From an uncultured Bacteroidales bacterium (GTDB lineage: Bacteria; Bacteroidota; Bacteroidia; Bacteroidales; F082): a DNA stretch of 64,000 nucleotides. Both the position numbers and the translations under genes were made by a program. The stretch is from the NCBI GenBank assembly GCA_900315175.1, contig OMYA01000001.1, positions 235,415 through 299,414 of the forward strand, given 5' to 3'. Below the pieces are notes generated by a model. That model did no database searches and was not told where the DNA came from. It saw only the letters and a list, made by a program, of their open reading frames with translations. This document shows positions 52,670 through 61,632 of this stretch, in pieces (the first letter of the stretch is position 1; each line of letters starts with the position of its first letter).

Positions 52670-53971
52670 ATGGAAGAGAAAGATTTTGATAAAGATTTCA
52701 ACGAAGAAGAAATTCTTGACGAAAATATAGCAGAAACCACTGAAGACGTTGACAGTCTGCTGAAGTCGGCTCCTCAAAAAATCAACATGAAAGACGAGGA
52801 GATGGAAGACCGGATGGTGAACAAACAGGACGATGGCGAGGAGTTTAAGGCCACATGGCCGCTTCACGACGACATGAAAAAGACGCTCACCAACGATTTT
52901 CACCGCGGATGCCGCATCAAAGCCGACAAATATGAGTTCGCAAGCAACGTGTTATGCCACGGACAGTGCAAACTCGACAGCTTCAACTGGCTGAAGGACT
53001 ATGAGAACGAGACCCCGAAGGAAGGCTCGCTGCTGATTGCCGAAGTGCGTTTCAAAAACGACAGAAAAGACTTCTACAGCTACCCCTCGGAAATGAATCT
53101 CCTTGAAGGCGAGCTGGTTGCAGTGGAGACCGCCATCGGACACGACATAGGTATCGTGACAATGGTGGGCGAACTCATCGAGAAACAGCGCAAACGCAAG
53201 AAAAACAACACCCCCGTCGAAGAACTCAAGAAGATATACCGTCGCGCCCGCCTCAACGATGTGGAGAAATTCATCGAGGCCATCCGCCAAGAAGACCACA
53301 CATTGTATCGCAGCCGCGAGATAGCATCGAGCCTGAAACTCGAGATGAAACTCAACGACATTGAATATCAAGGCGACAGGACAAAAGCCATATTCTACTA
53401 CACCGCCGACGGCCGTGTCGACTTCCGCGAACTCATCAAGAAACTGGCTGAGGAGTTCCATGTGCGCGTGGAGATGCGTCAGATAGGATTCCGTCAGGAG
53501 TCGGCAAAGCTGGGCGGCATCGGCTCATGCGGCCGTGAGCTCTGCTGCGCCTCGTGGATCACTGACTTCCAGTCGGTAACCACCAATGTGGCAAGAGTAC
53601 AACAGCTGTCACCAAACCCGCAGAAACTCGCAGGACAGTGCGGCAAACTGAAATGCTGCCTCAACTACGAGTACGAAACCTACATCGAGGCTCTGAAAGC
53701 ATTCCCCGACAACCGAATAGTGCTGAAAACCAAGAAAGGCGACGGAATATACCAGAAAATCGACATCTTCAAAGGCCTGATGTGGTACTCCTACCCCTTC
53801 GACCGCAACAACATGATGGCGATTCCGGCTGAGAAAGTGAAAGAAATTATCGAAGATAACAAAAAAGGCGTGCTCCCCGAACAACTGGAGGACTTCGCGT
53901 TCATCAAGGAACAGAAGAACAACGACTACGGCGAAGACGGCAAACCCGCAGATTTGTCGAAACTTGAATAA
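52670..53971 (+). CDS. ricT: RicT/YaaT-family (PSP1 domain) protein
   Basis: A 433-residue protein. ATG 52670 (MEEKDFDKDFNEEE) is chosen; the frame before it opens only with TTG. The PSP1 C-terminal domain has the conserved cysteines: GGIGSCGRELCCASW (about residues 283-297) and GQCGKLKCCLNYE (about 322-334). In Bacillus, RicT is part of an iron-sulfur complex that affects RNase Y. In Bacteroidota it is typically next to gldH and PBP1A, as here. The acidic N-terminal extension (about 60 residues) has no visible domain. Confidence 0.9.
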   Translation: MEEKDFDKDFNEEEILDENIAETTEDVDSLLKSAPQKINMKDEEMEDRMVNKQDDGEEFKATWPLHDDMKKTLTNDFHRGCRIKADKYEFASNVLCHGQCKLDSFNWLKDYENETPKEGSLLIAEVRFKNDRKDFYSYPSEMNLLEGELVAVETAIGHDIGIVTMVGELIEKQRKRKKNNTPVEELKKIYRRARLNDVEKFIEAIRQEDHTLYRSREIASSLKLEMKLNDIEYQGDRTKAIFYYTADGRVDFRELIKKLAEEFHVRVEMRQIGFRQESAKLGGIGSCGRELCCASWITDFQSVTTNVARVQQLSPNPQKLAGQCGKLKCCLNYEYETYIEALKAFPDNRIVLKTKKGDGIYQKIDIFKGLMWYSYPFDRNNMMAIPAEKVKEIIEDNKKGVLPEQLEDFAFIKEQKNNDYGEDGKPADLSKLE

Positions 53972-53976
53972 GCTCC

Positions 53977-54087
53977 GTCATTTCGACTGGAGCGAAATGA
54001 AATGAAGCGGAATGGAGAAATCCTTGTTTAACGGACTTATTCAATTGTACTCGGGAATAAAGGATTTCTCGACAAGCTCGAAATGAC
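53977..54087. repeat. Palindromic repeat family A between ricT and gldH
   Basis: Full element GTCATTTCGACTGGAGCGAA to GACAAGCTCGAAATGAC, with a small internal duplication (GAAATGAAATGAAGCGG). It begins 5 nt after the ricT stop and ends 12 nt before gldH. Confidence 0.88.
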
Positions 54088-54099
54088 GAATAAAACAGA

Positions 54100-54555
54100 A
54101 TGAAAAAGATATTATATATTGCAATTGCATTAATGTTAGCTTCGTGCAGCACCAACGCCCTGTACGACGAAAGCGTCGTTATCCCCGATGCGAAGTGGGA
54201 CAACGAAAACATCCCGTATTTCAATGTCACCGTCGACGACACCCTGACAGATTACGCTTTCTACATGAGTGTCAGGCATTTGGAAAACTATCGCTACAGC
54301 AATTTATATGTCTTCATGCACACTGAGTTCCCGAACGGCAACGTCACCAACGACACCATCGAGTGTGTCTTGGCGGCACCCGACGGCCATTGGATGGGAA
54401 AAGGCAGCGGCAACATGCGCTATGCAAAGGTGCTTTTAAACCCATCACTGCGCTTCCCGCTGAAAGGCGATTATCATTTCGAACTTGAACAGGCGATGCG
54501 CGAGAAAGAGCTGAAAGGCATCACCGACATAGGCATTTGTTTTGAAAAACAATAA
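54100..54555 (+). CDS. gldH: Gliding motility lipoprotein GldH
   Basis: A 151-residue lipoprotein (MKKILYIAIALMLASC, lipobox LASC). FNVTVDDTLTDYAFYMSVRH and YSNLYVFMHTEFPNG, then LEQAMREKELKGITDIGICF at the C terminus, match the GldH family. GldH is needed for gliding in Flavobacterium and is kept in non-gliding Bacteroidales, where its role is unclear. The ricT-gldH-PBP1A order supports the call. It is 3 nt upstream of the PBP1A gene. Confidence 0.88.
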   Translation: MKKILYIAIALMLASCSTNALYDESVVIPDAKWDNENIPYFNVTVDDTLTDYAFYMSVRHLENYRYSNLYVFMHTEFPNGNVTNDTIECVLAAPDGHWMGKGSGNMRYAKVLLNPSLRFPLKGDYHFELEQAMREKELKGITDIGICFEKQ

Positions 54556-54558
54556 GTT

Positions 54559-56829
54559 ATGACAAAAAACAAGACAAAAAAGAAGAAGGATATCAAGGTC
54601 TATCTGATAGTGATTTGGACATTGTTCCTGTTGTTTGCGCTGTCGATATTCCTGCTTTTCCACGGCATTGTTCACGAGTGGTTCGGCGAGATGCCCACCT
54701 TTGAAGAGCTTGAAAATCCTGAGACAAACCTCGCGACGGAGATTATCTCTGCCGACGGCAAGCTTCTTGGAACTTATTACATCGAGAACCGCTCCAATGT
54801 GAGCTATGCCGACATCGCCCCCGACCTCATCCACGCGCTCATCTCCATCGAAGACGTGAGATTCTATGAGCACAGCGGCATCGACAAGATAGCTTTGTTC
54901 AGGGTGGCGAAGGGCATCGCGACAGGCAACAGCGACCAGGGAGGCGGCAGCACCATCACACAACAGCTGGCGAAAAACCTGTTCCCTCGCGGCGAGAACC
55001 TCAGCAAGAGCAAGCTCGTGATAAGAAAACTGCAGGAATGGGTGACGGCGACAAAGCTGGAATACAACTATTCGAAAGACGAGATCATAGCCATGTACCT
55101 GAACACCGTGTTCTACGGACATAACGCGTACGGTATCAAGAAGGCGACAGAGACGTTTTTCGGCAAGGAACCCGATGAAATCACTATGGAGGAAGCCGCT
55201 TTGCTGGCTGGCGTCGTCAACGCACCTTCAAAATTCAGCCCAAGACGGCATCCCGACAACGCCATGAACCGCCGTAATCTGGTGCTCAAACGCATGGAGA
55301 CCAACGGCTACATCACCGAGGCGGAGTACGACTCCATATCTCAGATCCCAATAGACTTGTCGAATTTCGGCGTCCTCGACCACAACGCGGGACAGGCTAC
55401 ATATTTCCGCGAGTTTCTGAGAAGCGAGATGCATGAATGGGCAAAGACACATTTCAAACAAGACGGCACACCTTATAATATCTACAAGGACGGCCTGCGC
55501 ATATACACCACCATCGACTCGAGAATGCAGAAATATGCCGAAGAGGCAGTGCGCGAACATCTCGCCCTGGACCTCCAACCGGCGTTCTATAATCATTGGA
55601 AAGGCGACCCGAAAGCACCGTTTGCCCTGAAAAACGAGGAAGAAGTCGAAAAAATCATGATGCTGTCAATGAAACGCTCCGAACGCTACCGCGTCCTGAA
55701 GAACGCTGGCTGGCCTATGGACTCTATCATCGCCAACTTCAACGAGCCCGTCGAGATGACGCTGTTCTCGTGGGACGGCCCCATCGACACAGTGCTAAGC
55801 CCAATGGACTCAATACGTTACAGCAAATTCTTCCTACAGTCGGCTCTGATGTCGGTGGAGACCGGCACGGGTCATGTGAAAGCCTACGTGGGAGGCGACG
55901 ACTTCCGTTTCTTCCAATACGACCACGTGACACAGGCAAAACGACAAGTAGGCTCCACTTTCAAACCGTTCCTGTATTCTCTGGCGATGCAGGAAGGCGA
56001 ATACACACCATGCACCAAGGTTCCTAACATAAGCTACAGCATACAGCTTCCCGACGGGAAGTTCTGGGAGCCCAAAGACTCAGGCAAAAACAAATTAGGT
56101 GAGGAAGTCACTCTGAGATGGGCGTTGGCACACTCCAACAACCGCATCTCAGCTTATCTGATGAAACGTTTCGGACCGGAAGCCACCATACAGATGGCTC
56201 GCAGGATGGGCGTGACATCCGACATCCCGGCAGTGCCTTCCATCTGCTTGGGTGTGTGCGACATCTCACTTTACGAGATGGTGGGCGCCATGAGCACCTT
56301 CGCCAACAAAGGCGTTTATGTGAAGCCTATTTTCATTACAAAAATAGAAGATAAAAACGGCAACGTCATCGAGACGTTCAGAGCCGAACAGCATGAGGCA
56401 ATGGACGAGGTGACAGCTTATAAGATGATAGAGTTGATGAAAGGCGTCGTGTATGAAGGCACCGGCGTACGTCTGAGATATAAATACGGCTTACGCAACC
56501 CTATCGCAGGCAAAACAGGCACCACACAGAACCAGAGCGACGGATGGTTTATGGGCATCACCCCCGACCTCACCACCGGCATCTGGACGGGCGCTGAAGA
56601 CCGCTCAGTGCATTTCAAGACGATAACGCTCGGACAAGGCTCCAATATGGCACTCCCAATCTGGGCTTTATATATGAAAAAGGTGTACTCCGACCCGACA
56701 CTGCACATCAGCCAGGGTGACTTCCAGAAACCGCTTTCGAACGTCGATTTGGAATTCGACTGCGACAAGTATGATGAAGAACAAAACGCGGCAGCGACAC
56801 CGGAAGTGATTGAAGAAGACGAATTTTAA
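54559..56829 (+). CDS. Penicillin-binding protein 1A (bifunctional transglycosylase/transpeptidase)
   Basis: A 756-residue class A PBP that polymerises and cross-links peptidoglycan. One TM helix (about 14-36) is followed by the GT51 transglycosylase (about 60-240; ISIEDVRFYEHSGIDK, GGSTITQQLAKNLFPRGE, AMYLNTVFYGHNAYGIKKA). The transpeptidase has SxxK in GSTFKPFLYS (about 464), SxN in HSNNRIS and KTG in AGKTGTTQNQSDGWFMG. An acidic C-terminal tail follows. Full length and complete. Confidence 0.95.
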   Translation: MTKNKTKKKKDIKVYLIVIWTLFLLFALSIFLLFHGIVHEWFGEMPTFEELENPETNLATEIISADGKLLGTYYIENRSNVSYADIAPDLIHALISIEDVRFYEHSGIDKIALFRVAKGIATGNSDQGGGSTITQQLAKNLFPRGENLSKSKLVIRKLQEWVTATKLEYNYSKDEIIAMYLNTVFYGHNAYGIKKATETFFGKEPDEITMEEAALLAGVVNAPSKFSPRRHPDNAMNRRNLVLKRMETNGYITEAEYDSISQIPIDLSNFGVLDHNAGQATYFREFLRSEMHEWAKTHFKQDGTPYNIYKDGLRIYTTIDSRMQKYAEEAVREHLALDLQPAFYNHWKGDPKAPFALKNEEEVEKIMMLSMKRSERYRVLKNAGWPMDSIIANFNEPVEMTLFSWDGPIDTVLSPMDSIRYSKFFLQSALMSVETGTGHVKAYVGGDDFRFFQYDHVTQAKRQVGSTFKPFLYSLAMQEGEYTPCTKVPNISYSIQLPDGKFWEPKDSGKNKLGEEVTLRWALAHSNNRISAYLMKRFGPEATIQMARRMGVTSDIPAVPSICLGVCDISLYEMVGAMSTFANKGVYVKPIFITKIEDKNGNVIETFRAEQHEAMDEVTAYKMIELMKGVVYEGTGVRLRYKYGLRNPIAGKTGTTQNQSDGWFMGITPDLTTGIWTGAEDRSVHFKTITLGQGSNMALPIWALYMKKVYSDPTLHISQGDFQKPLSNVDLEFDCDKYDEEQNAAATPEVIEEDEF

Positions 56830-56836
56830 TCTCTGG

Positions 56837-56858
56837 GGGGCAAGGCATGCCTTGCCCC
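56837..56858. repeat. Perfect 22-nt palindrome between PBP1A and obg
   Basis: GGGGCAAGGCA / TGCCTTGCCCC pairs over its whole length in the short gap before obg. Confidence 0.75.
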
Positions 56859-56879
56859 AACAGGATGAATATAAATATT

Positions 56880-57872
56880 ATGGCAAACTCAAATTTTGTT
56901 GACTACGTGAAGATTTTCTGTCGCTCGGGCAAGGGCGGCAACGGCGCTATGCATTTCAACCATGCGAAATACGTGCCCAAGGGCGGTCCTGACGGCGGCG
57001 ACGGCGGCAAGGGCGGCGATGTCATCCTCAAAGGCAACGCCCAGCTGTGGACACTGCTGCATCTGCGCTACACCAAGCACCTCTTCGCCGGCGACGGAGA
57101 ATCAGGAGGCGCTAACCAACGCACCGGCGCTCAAGGCAATAACGTCATCATCGAGGTGCCGCTGGGCGCCGTGGCATACGACGCTGAGACCAACGAACAT
57201 CTCGGCGAAGTGACAGAAGACGGACAGGAAATCGTCATCATGAAAGGCGGACGCGGCGGAAAAGGCAACACCTTCTTCAAAACAGCCACCATGCAGGCAC
57301 CAAAGTTCTCGCAACCCGGCGAGCCATCAGAAGAACGCTGGATCATCATCGAACTGAAACTTCTGGCAGATGTCGGCCTCGTAGGCTTCCCAAATGCAGG
57401 AAAATCAACCCTGTTATCCGTCGTATCAGCAGCAAAACCTGAGATTGCCGACTATCCGTTCACCACACTGACACCAAACCTCGGAATAGTGCCATATTAT
57501 GACTTCAAATCGTTCATCATGGCCGACATCCCTGGCATCATCGAAGGCGCATCGGAAGGTAAGGGATTGGGAATCAGATTCTTACGTCATATAGAAAGAA
57601 ACTCAATACTGCTGTTCCTCGTCGCAGCCGACAGCCCCGATGTGAAAGAAGCTTACGACGTTTTATTGAATGAATTGAAGAAATATAATCCGGAGTTGCT
57701 GGATAAGAAGAGAATCTTGGCCGTCAGCAAGTGCGACCTGATTGACGAAGACACTAAGAAAGACATCAAGAAACACCTCCCGAAAAAGGTGCCGCACCTC
57801 TTCATCAGCTCGGCAACCGGCGAAGGAATTAAAGAGTTGAAGGATTTGATTTGGCTTTCACTTAGTGAATGA
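56880..57872 (+). CDS. obg: GTPase Obg/CgtA
   Basis: A 330-residue ribosome-assembly GTPase. ATG 56880 (MANSNFVDYVKIFCRSGKGG) is chosen; the frame before it runs through the palindrome. The Obg domain has Gly-rich strings (KGGPDGGDGGKGGDVIL, GSGGANQRTGAQGNNV-like), and the G domain has GFPNAGKSTLLSV (G1, about 167-179), TLTPNLGIV, DIPGIIEGA (G3) and SKCDLID (G4). It acts in late 50S assembly and stress control. Confidence 0.96.
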   Translation: MANSNFVDYVKIFCRSGKGGNGAMHFNHAKYVPKGGPDGGDGGKGGDVILKGNAQLWTLLHLRYTKHLFAGDGESGGANQRTGAQGNNVIIEVPLGAVAYDAETNEHLGEVTEDGQEIVIMKGGRGGKGNTFFKTATMQAPKFSQPGEPSEERWIIIELKLLADVGLVGFPNAGKSTLLSVVSAAKPEIADYPFTTLTPNLGIVPYYDFKSFIMADIPGIIEGASEGKGLGIRFLRHIERNSILLFLVAADSPDVKEAYDVLLNELKKYNPELLDKKRILAVSKCDLIDEDTKKDIKKHLPKKVPHLFISSATGEGIKELKDLIWLSLSE

Positions 57873-57874
57873 CT

Positions 57875-57890
57875 TGTCATTTCGACTGAC
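57875..57890. repeat. Half copy of palindromic repeat family A
   Basis: GTCATTTCGACTGAC only; the second arm is missing and a heptamer array follows. Confidence 0.55.
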
Positions 57891-57892
57891 TA

Positions 57893-57975
57893 GGTTGAGA
57901 GTTGAGAGTGAAGAGTTAAGAGTGAAGAGTTAAGAGTTAAGAGTTGAGAGTTAAAAGTTAAAAGATAAAAGAGAG
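57893..57975. repeat. AGAGTTA-type heptamer tandem array
   Basis: About twelve 7-nt units (AGTTGAG, AGTGAAG, AGTTAAG, AGTTAAA) run in tandem downstream of obg with gradual sequence drift. No gene lies in this gap. Confidence 0.88.
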
Positions 57976-58057
57976 ATTTTAAGATTGTTTTGGAAGAACA
58001 TTTTGAATGATTTTTAATTAGATTTTGTAAGATTTTGAGCCGTAAGGCGACCCGATT

Positions 58058-58609
58058 ATGTTAAACGACCTCGATCATCAGCTTTTTCTGTTTCTCAACG
58101 GTTTGCACGTTGGGTGGCTCGACCCTGTGATGACGTTCATCTCGTCGGAGCTGGGCTGGATTCCGTTTTATGCGGTGCTGGTGTTCCTCGTTTTTTACAA
58201 ATACAAGTGGAAAGGCTTGTGGATCCTCCTCGGCGTGGCTGTGGCAATAACTTTATCCGACCAGATTGCATCTCACCTGTTCAAGCCTATGGTCATGCGA
58301 CTCAGGCCGTGTCACGACCCGTTGACAAAAGACCTTGTGTATCTGCCTGACGGTCACTGCGGCGGATTGTACGGCTTCATGTCGTCGCATACCGCCAACA
58401 CCTTCACTTTGGCGTCGCTCATCTACATGACTATGAAAAAGCATTACAGCAAAATAGGCTGGGTGATGTTCCCTTGGGCAGCTGTGGTTTCTTACAGCAG
58501 GATTTACATGGGAGCGCACTTCCCCGGCGATGTGATTTGCGGGGCGGCACTGGGATTGATATTGGGATTTGTAATCGGTTTTCTAACGAAAAAATACCTG
58601 CTAAAATAA
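58058..58609 (+). CDS. PAP2-family membrane phosphatase
   Basis: A 183-residue membrane protein. KPMVMRLRPCHD (about residues 72-83) gives the first PAP2 motif, GFMSSHTANTFT (about 108-119) the second, and SRIYMGAHFPGDVICG (about 147-162) the third. Five or six hydrophobic helices. It probably dephosphorylates undecaprenyl or lipid phosphates. It is unrelated in detail to the larger PAP2 protein at 24659. Confidence 0.9.
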   Translation: MLNDLDHQLFLFLNGLHVGWLDPVMTFISSELGWIPFYAVLVFLVFYKYKWKGLWILLGVAVAITLSDQIASHLFKPMVMRLRPCHDPLTKDLVYLPDGHCGGLYGFMSSHTANTFTLASLIYMTMKKHYSKIGWVMFPWAAVVSYSRIYMGAHFPGDVICGAALGLILGFVIGFLTKKYLLK

Positions 58610-58614
58610 TTACC

Positions 58615-58671
58615 CACGCAGAAATAGCAGATATGGCAGAATTTTTCTGCTGTTTTTTCAATTTCTGCGTG
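58615..58671. terminator. Hairpin between convergent PAP2 and HsdR_N genes
   Basis: CACGCAGAAAT (58615-58625) pairs with ATTTCTGCGTG (58661-58671), with inner pairing AGCAG/CTGCT. Confidence 0.65.
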
Positions 58672-58675
58672 AGAT

Positions 58676-59086
58676 TTAAAATGGGAACTCCGTGATAGCC
58701 TCAAGTTTACCGTTTTCCACTTTATAGCAAAACATCGTTTTCCCATTAGTCAGCGTGAGATATTTCACTTTTAGGCCAGAGTAGTATCTTATTGCCTGGT
58801 CGAGCACTTTTTCGGTTATTGGTACTGTCTCCGCTTTGCATTCCACAATCATCTGCGGCTCGCCGAGCTTGTTGAAAACCACGATGTCGGCACGCTTCGG
58901 GAGGTTATTGACTTTGATGGAATACTCCACTGCGATGAGTCCCGCCGCCACTTTTCGTGTCTCCACGAGATAATACAGCATCTTCTGACGCACCTGCTCC
59001 TCAGGCGTCAAAGAGACCCATTGTCTCCGAAGCGGATCGAAGACAACCACTTTTTCATCAACAAGAGATGTTTTGAACCATTCCAT
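58676..59086 (-). CDS. HsdR N-terminal-domain (restriction-like nuclease fold) protein
   Basis: A 136-residue single-domain protein. LTPEEQVRQKMLYYLV at about 26-41 and KRADIVVFNKLGEPQMIVEC followed by KAE (about 64-86) match the HSDR_N domain, with the PD-(D/E)xK-like Asp and ECK core. It is a stand-alone version common in Bacteroidota; no restriction or methylation genes are nearby, so a role in restriction is not implied. It is 12 nt downstream of the ATPase gene. Confidence 0.85.
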   Translation of the reverse strand: MEWFKTSLVDEKVVVFDPLRRQWVSLTPEEQVRQKMLYYLVETRKVAAGLIAVEYSIKVNNLPKRADIVVFNKLGEPQMIVECKAETVPITEKVLDQAIRYYSGLKVKYLTLTNGKTMFCYKVENGKLEAITEFPF

Positions 59087-59098
59087 GATGCAAGTCTA

Positions 59099-60223
59099 TT
59101 ACAATCCAAAACATTGATAAAAATTATCTGGATTGATTGTTTTTACTATACTTTCAGGATAGGCCGAGGTGAAAGTGGATGACACTCGCGACTTCTTTTT
59201 CGGATTCCATTTAAACTCATACGCTGTCAGTTTGCCGTCTTTCTCCTCTATATAGTCAATTTCTTGTTTTTGTGTCGTCCGCCAAAAGTATGTATTGCAA
59301 TAATTTTGTGTGTAATGGTTGTATTTCCTTAATTCACTTATCATGAAATTCTCCCACAAAGGTCCTGCATCCTGACGTAATTCCATATCTGAAAAGTTAT
59401 TAATCAATGCATTACGGATACCATTGTCACAAAAATAAATTTTACGGCCAAATTTTAATTCATTTCTCAAATTACGACTGTAAGATGGAAGTCTGAAAAT
59501 GATTTTTGTTTGCTCAAGCAAATTTATGTATTTCTCAATAGTTCCTTTATCAATTTCGACAATTTGTGACAATTCATTATAAGACACCTCACTTCCTATC
59601 TGATATGCCAAGGCTTTCATAAGTTTGACCAGTTTGTCAGGTTTTTTTATGCGTTCCCATTCTAAAATATCTTTGTAAAGATAACTATTTGTGAGCTGAT
59701 TAAGGATTTCTTTCTCATCGCCAGGATTGCAAACAACATCAGGATACATGCCATAAACCAATCTTATTGGCAGTTTCTGTATTTCAGCAAACAACCCTAT
59801 ATCGTTAACCATTTCGTTGAAAGACAATGGGAAAAGCTCATATTCGAATTTTCTGCCAGTTAAAGGTTCGTTTATCTTATTTGCCAACTCAAACGATGAA
59901 CTACCGGTAACTACCAACTGGATACCAGGGAAGTTATCCGTTATTAGTTTCATCTTAATTCCAACATTTTCAATACGTTGCGCCTCATCTATCACGACAA
60001 TTTTATTCTTTCCAATCATACTTCTGTATCGCTCTATTGTGACATTTGAGAAAAAGTCCCTAACTGGCAAATCGTCAGCATTAAACCACAACATATCATT
60101 TTGTGTAGGAAAAATCTCCTTAAGTAACGTGGTTTTACCCACTTGTCTGGCTCCTATCAGCACAATCGCCTTTCCTTTATACAACCGTTGTTTGATAACA
60201 TCATGAAGTATGCGTTTTATCAT
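59099..60223 (-). CDS. AAA ATPase of DUF4143 type (intact)
   Basis: A 374-residue protein. Start at ATG 60223 (MIKRILHDVIKQRLYKGKAI); the frame before it opens only with TTG, close to the promoter box. Walker A is GARQVGKTTLLKEIF, the Walker B-like box is IVVIDEAQRIENVG, and LVVTGSSSFELANK is the sensor. A winged-helix-like middle (NELSQIVEIDKGTIEKYINL) leads to the C-terminal DUF4143 domain (FWRTTQKQEIDYIEEKDG, AYEFKWNPKKKS). The family's function is not known. It is a distant relative of the frameshifted gene at 15211. Confidence 0.9.
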   Translation of the reverse strand: MIKRILHDVIKQRLYKGKAIVLIGARQVGKTTLLKEIFPTQNDMLWFNADDLPVRDFFSNVTIERYRSMIGKNKIVVIDEAQRIENVGIKMKLITDNFPGIQLVVTGSSSFELANKINEPLTGRKFEYELFPLSFNEMVNDIGLFAEIQKLPIRLVYGMYPDVVCNPGDEKEILNQLTNSYLYKDILEWERIKKPDKLVKLMKALAYQIGSEVSYNELSQIVEIDKGTIEKYINLLEQTKIIFRLPSYSRNLRNELKFGRKIYFCDNGIRNALINNFSDMELRQDAGPLWENFMISELRKYNHYTQNYCNTYFWRTTQKQEIDYIEEKDGKLTAYEFKWNPKKKSRVSSTFTSAYPESIVKTINPDNFYQCFGL

Positions 60224-60243
60224 GTTTCTGTCATTTTTACGCT

Positions 60244-60252
60244 GCAAAGATA
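60244..60252 (-). promoter_or_regulatory. -7 promoter box of the intact DUF4143 ATPase gene
   Basis: TATCTTTGC on the minus strand, 20 nt before the ATG at 60223. Confidence 0.65.
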
Positions 60253-60348
60253 ATAAATTTTTCTATCCAAATCGCCAAAAATTATAATATTTAGCGATTT
60301 GATTCTATAAAATTAAAGTGACTGACAAAAATATAGATTATCGGTTAC

Positions 60349-60993
60349 TTACATTTCCTCAAAAATCTCATCCAAAGTTCTCTGGTCGGACTCAAAGCCG
60401 AGCTGACTCTTGATTTTTTGTCGCCTTTTGAAGATGGCGCTTTCCGAAATGCAATATATCTCAGCCAATTCAAGGGTTGAAAGACCCGATTTCAACAGGC
60501 AGCAAAACTGAAGATCTTTGGCAGGAAGCCCTTGGTTGCTCAAAAACTGGATGAATGAAGTGAAAATTTCGGAGACAGCCTCGCAAAGCTCGTTAATTTC
60601 ACGTTCTTCAACAACTTCAAGATTGGGTTTTCTGACCTTTGAGAAATAGCCTTTCTGACAGAATTTTTTATATATGTCCTTGTGTTTCAGCAGCTCATAT
60701 CTCAACGAGGCATCCTGTCCGACGGGTTTCGCTTCCCCTTCATTGCTGCGATGTCTTTTCAAAATATATCTTACAACAAAAAACACGGCAATAGCAACCA
60801 CAAGCGCGACACCCAACCACAAAAAAACATGGCTAGTTTGACTGTCGTTATTCTCAACAACTGTATTCTCATCTGGCACAATTGCGATTCTATAAGTCGC
60901 ATTGCCTGTCTCATGGTCAAAAGTAGCTGCAATTTCCACGGGATTATCTGCCAGATGAATTATCATTCCTTCTCTGATAGTATCTGTTTCCAT
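60349..60993 (-). CDS. Membrane-anchored LuxR-like HTH protein
   Basis: A 214-residue protein. About 55 extracytoplasmic-looking residues precede one TM helix (HVFLWLGVALVVAIAVFFVV, about 55-74), a linker, and a C-terminal helix-turn-helix of LuxR type: LPAKDLQFCCLLKSGLSTLE followed by LAEIYCISESAIFKRRQKIK. There is no signal peptide. It may be a small membrane-bound regulator of the divergent secreted-protein genes starting at 61237, by position. A TACCTTTGC box sits just upstream of the ATG. Confidence 0.7.
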   Translation of the reverse strand: METDTIREGMIIHLADNPVEIAATFDHETGNATYRIAIVPDENTVVENNDSQTSHVFLWLGVALVVAIAVFFVVRYILKRHRSNEGEAKPVGQDASLRYELLKHKDIYKKFCQKGYFSKVRKPNLEVVEEREINELCEAVSEIFTSFIQFLSNQGLPAKDLQFCCLLKSGLSTLELAEIYCISESAIFKRRQKIKSQLGFESDQRTLDEIFEEM

Positions 60994-61236
60994 GTTTTTT
61001 TTGCAAAGGTAGTCATTTTTTTTGACCTTTTCCAGTAAAATTCCTCTGTTTTTTGCGCTTTCAATCTGGATTTTTTATAAATAACTGTATTTCAATGATT
61101 TAAAAATAATAATTTATAAAAATTCCAGTATTTTTCCAACACATTTCCATAGTTTTCAGAAAGAATTTAAACAATTTTGCACTTGACAGCGGATGCCGAA
61201 AAGCTATTAGAGTAGGCGTAAATAAAATCTATACTT

Positions 61237-61581
61237 ATGTTAAAATTCAAGAAAAGCCTTTTGGCACTTACAGCATTAACATTGTTGTCGGTTTATGTTT
61301 TCGCAAAAGACGACAACACCAATAAAGAGCCAGTTGCTCCAAAACAGATAGAAACGCCATGCACAGACATAGAAGTTCATGGCACTTATGTTTCTGCAAC
61401 GTATAACCCCGACAATATCACCATAGTATGTCAAGGAAACGTGGGACGTTGTTTTACAATTCATGATAATAAGCTGAAAATCTACACTCGCACAGGTATA
61501 ACTGAGACTTATAATGTCACAAGCGTTACTCATGTCAGTGGAAAAGGAGATAACACGGAGTATATAATAGGTGTCGAATAA
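61237..61581 (+). CDS. Small secreted protein of unknown function
   Basis: A 114-residue protein with signal peptide MLKFKKSLLALTALTLLSVY, cleaved around FAKDD. The mature part is mostly beta strands (IEVHGTYVSATYNPDNITIV, KLKIYTRTGITETYNVTSV) and has two or three Cys. No family is recognised. It lies 51 nt before the next secreted-protein gene and may be co-transcribed with it. Confidence 0.65.
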   Translation: MLKFKKSLLALTALTLLSVYVFAKDDNTNKEPVAPKQIETPCTDIEVHGTYVSATYNPDNITIVCQGNVGRCFTIHDNKLKIYTRTGITETYNVTSVTHVSGKGDNTEYIIGVE

Positions 61582-61632
61582 CTAAAAAAATATAAAACCA
61601 AACAATTTACTAACATATAAAATTTTTACATT

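Noticed and set aside
52583..52903. Upstream extension of the MATE reading frame
   Set aside because: It runs antisense through the start of ricT, lacks MATE features and crosses two promoter boxes.
54445..55122. ORF of 225 codons opposite gldH and PBP1A
   Set aside because: It crosses two well-supported genes on the other strand and shows no domain.
58676..60223. Restriction-modification system from the HsdR_N protein and ATPase
   Set aside because: No methylase, specificity subunit or helicase domain is present; stand-alone HsdR_N proteins are common in Bacteroidota.
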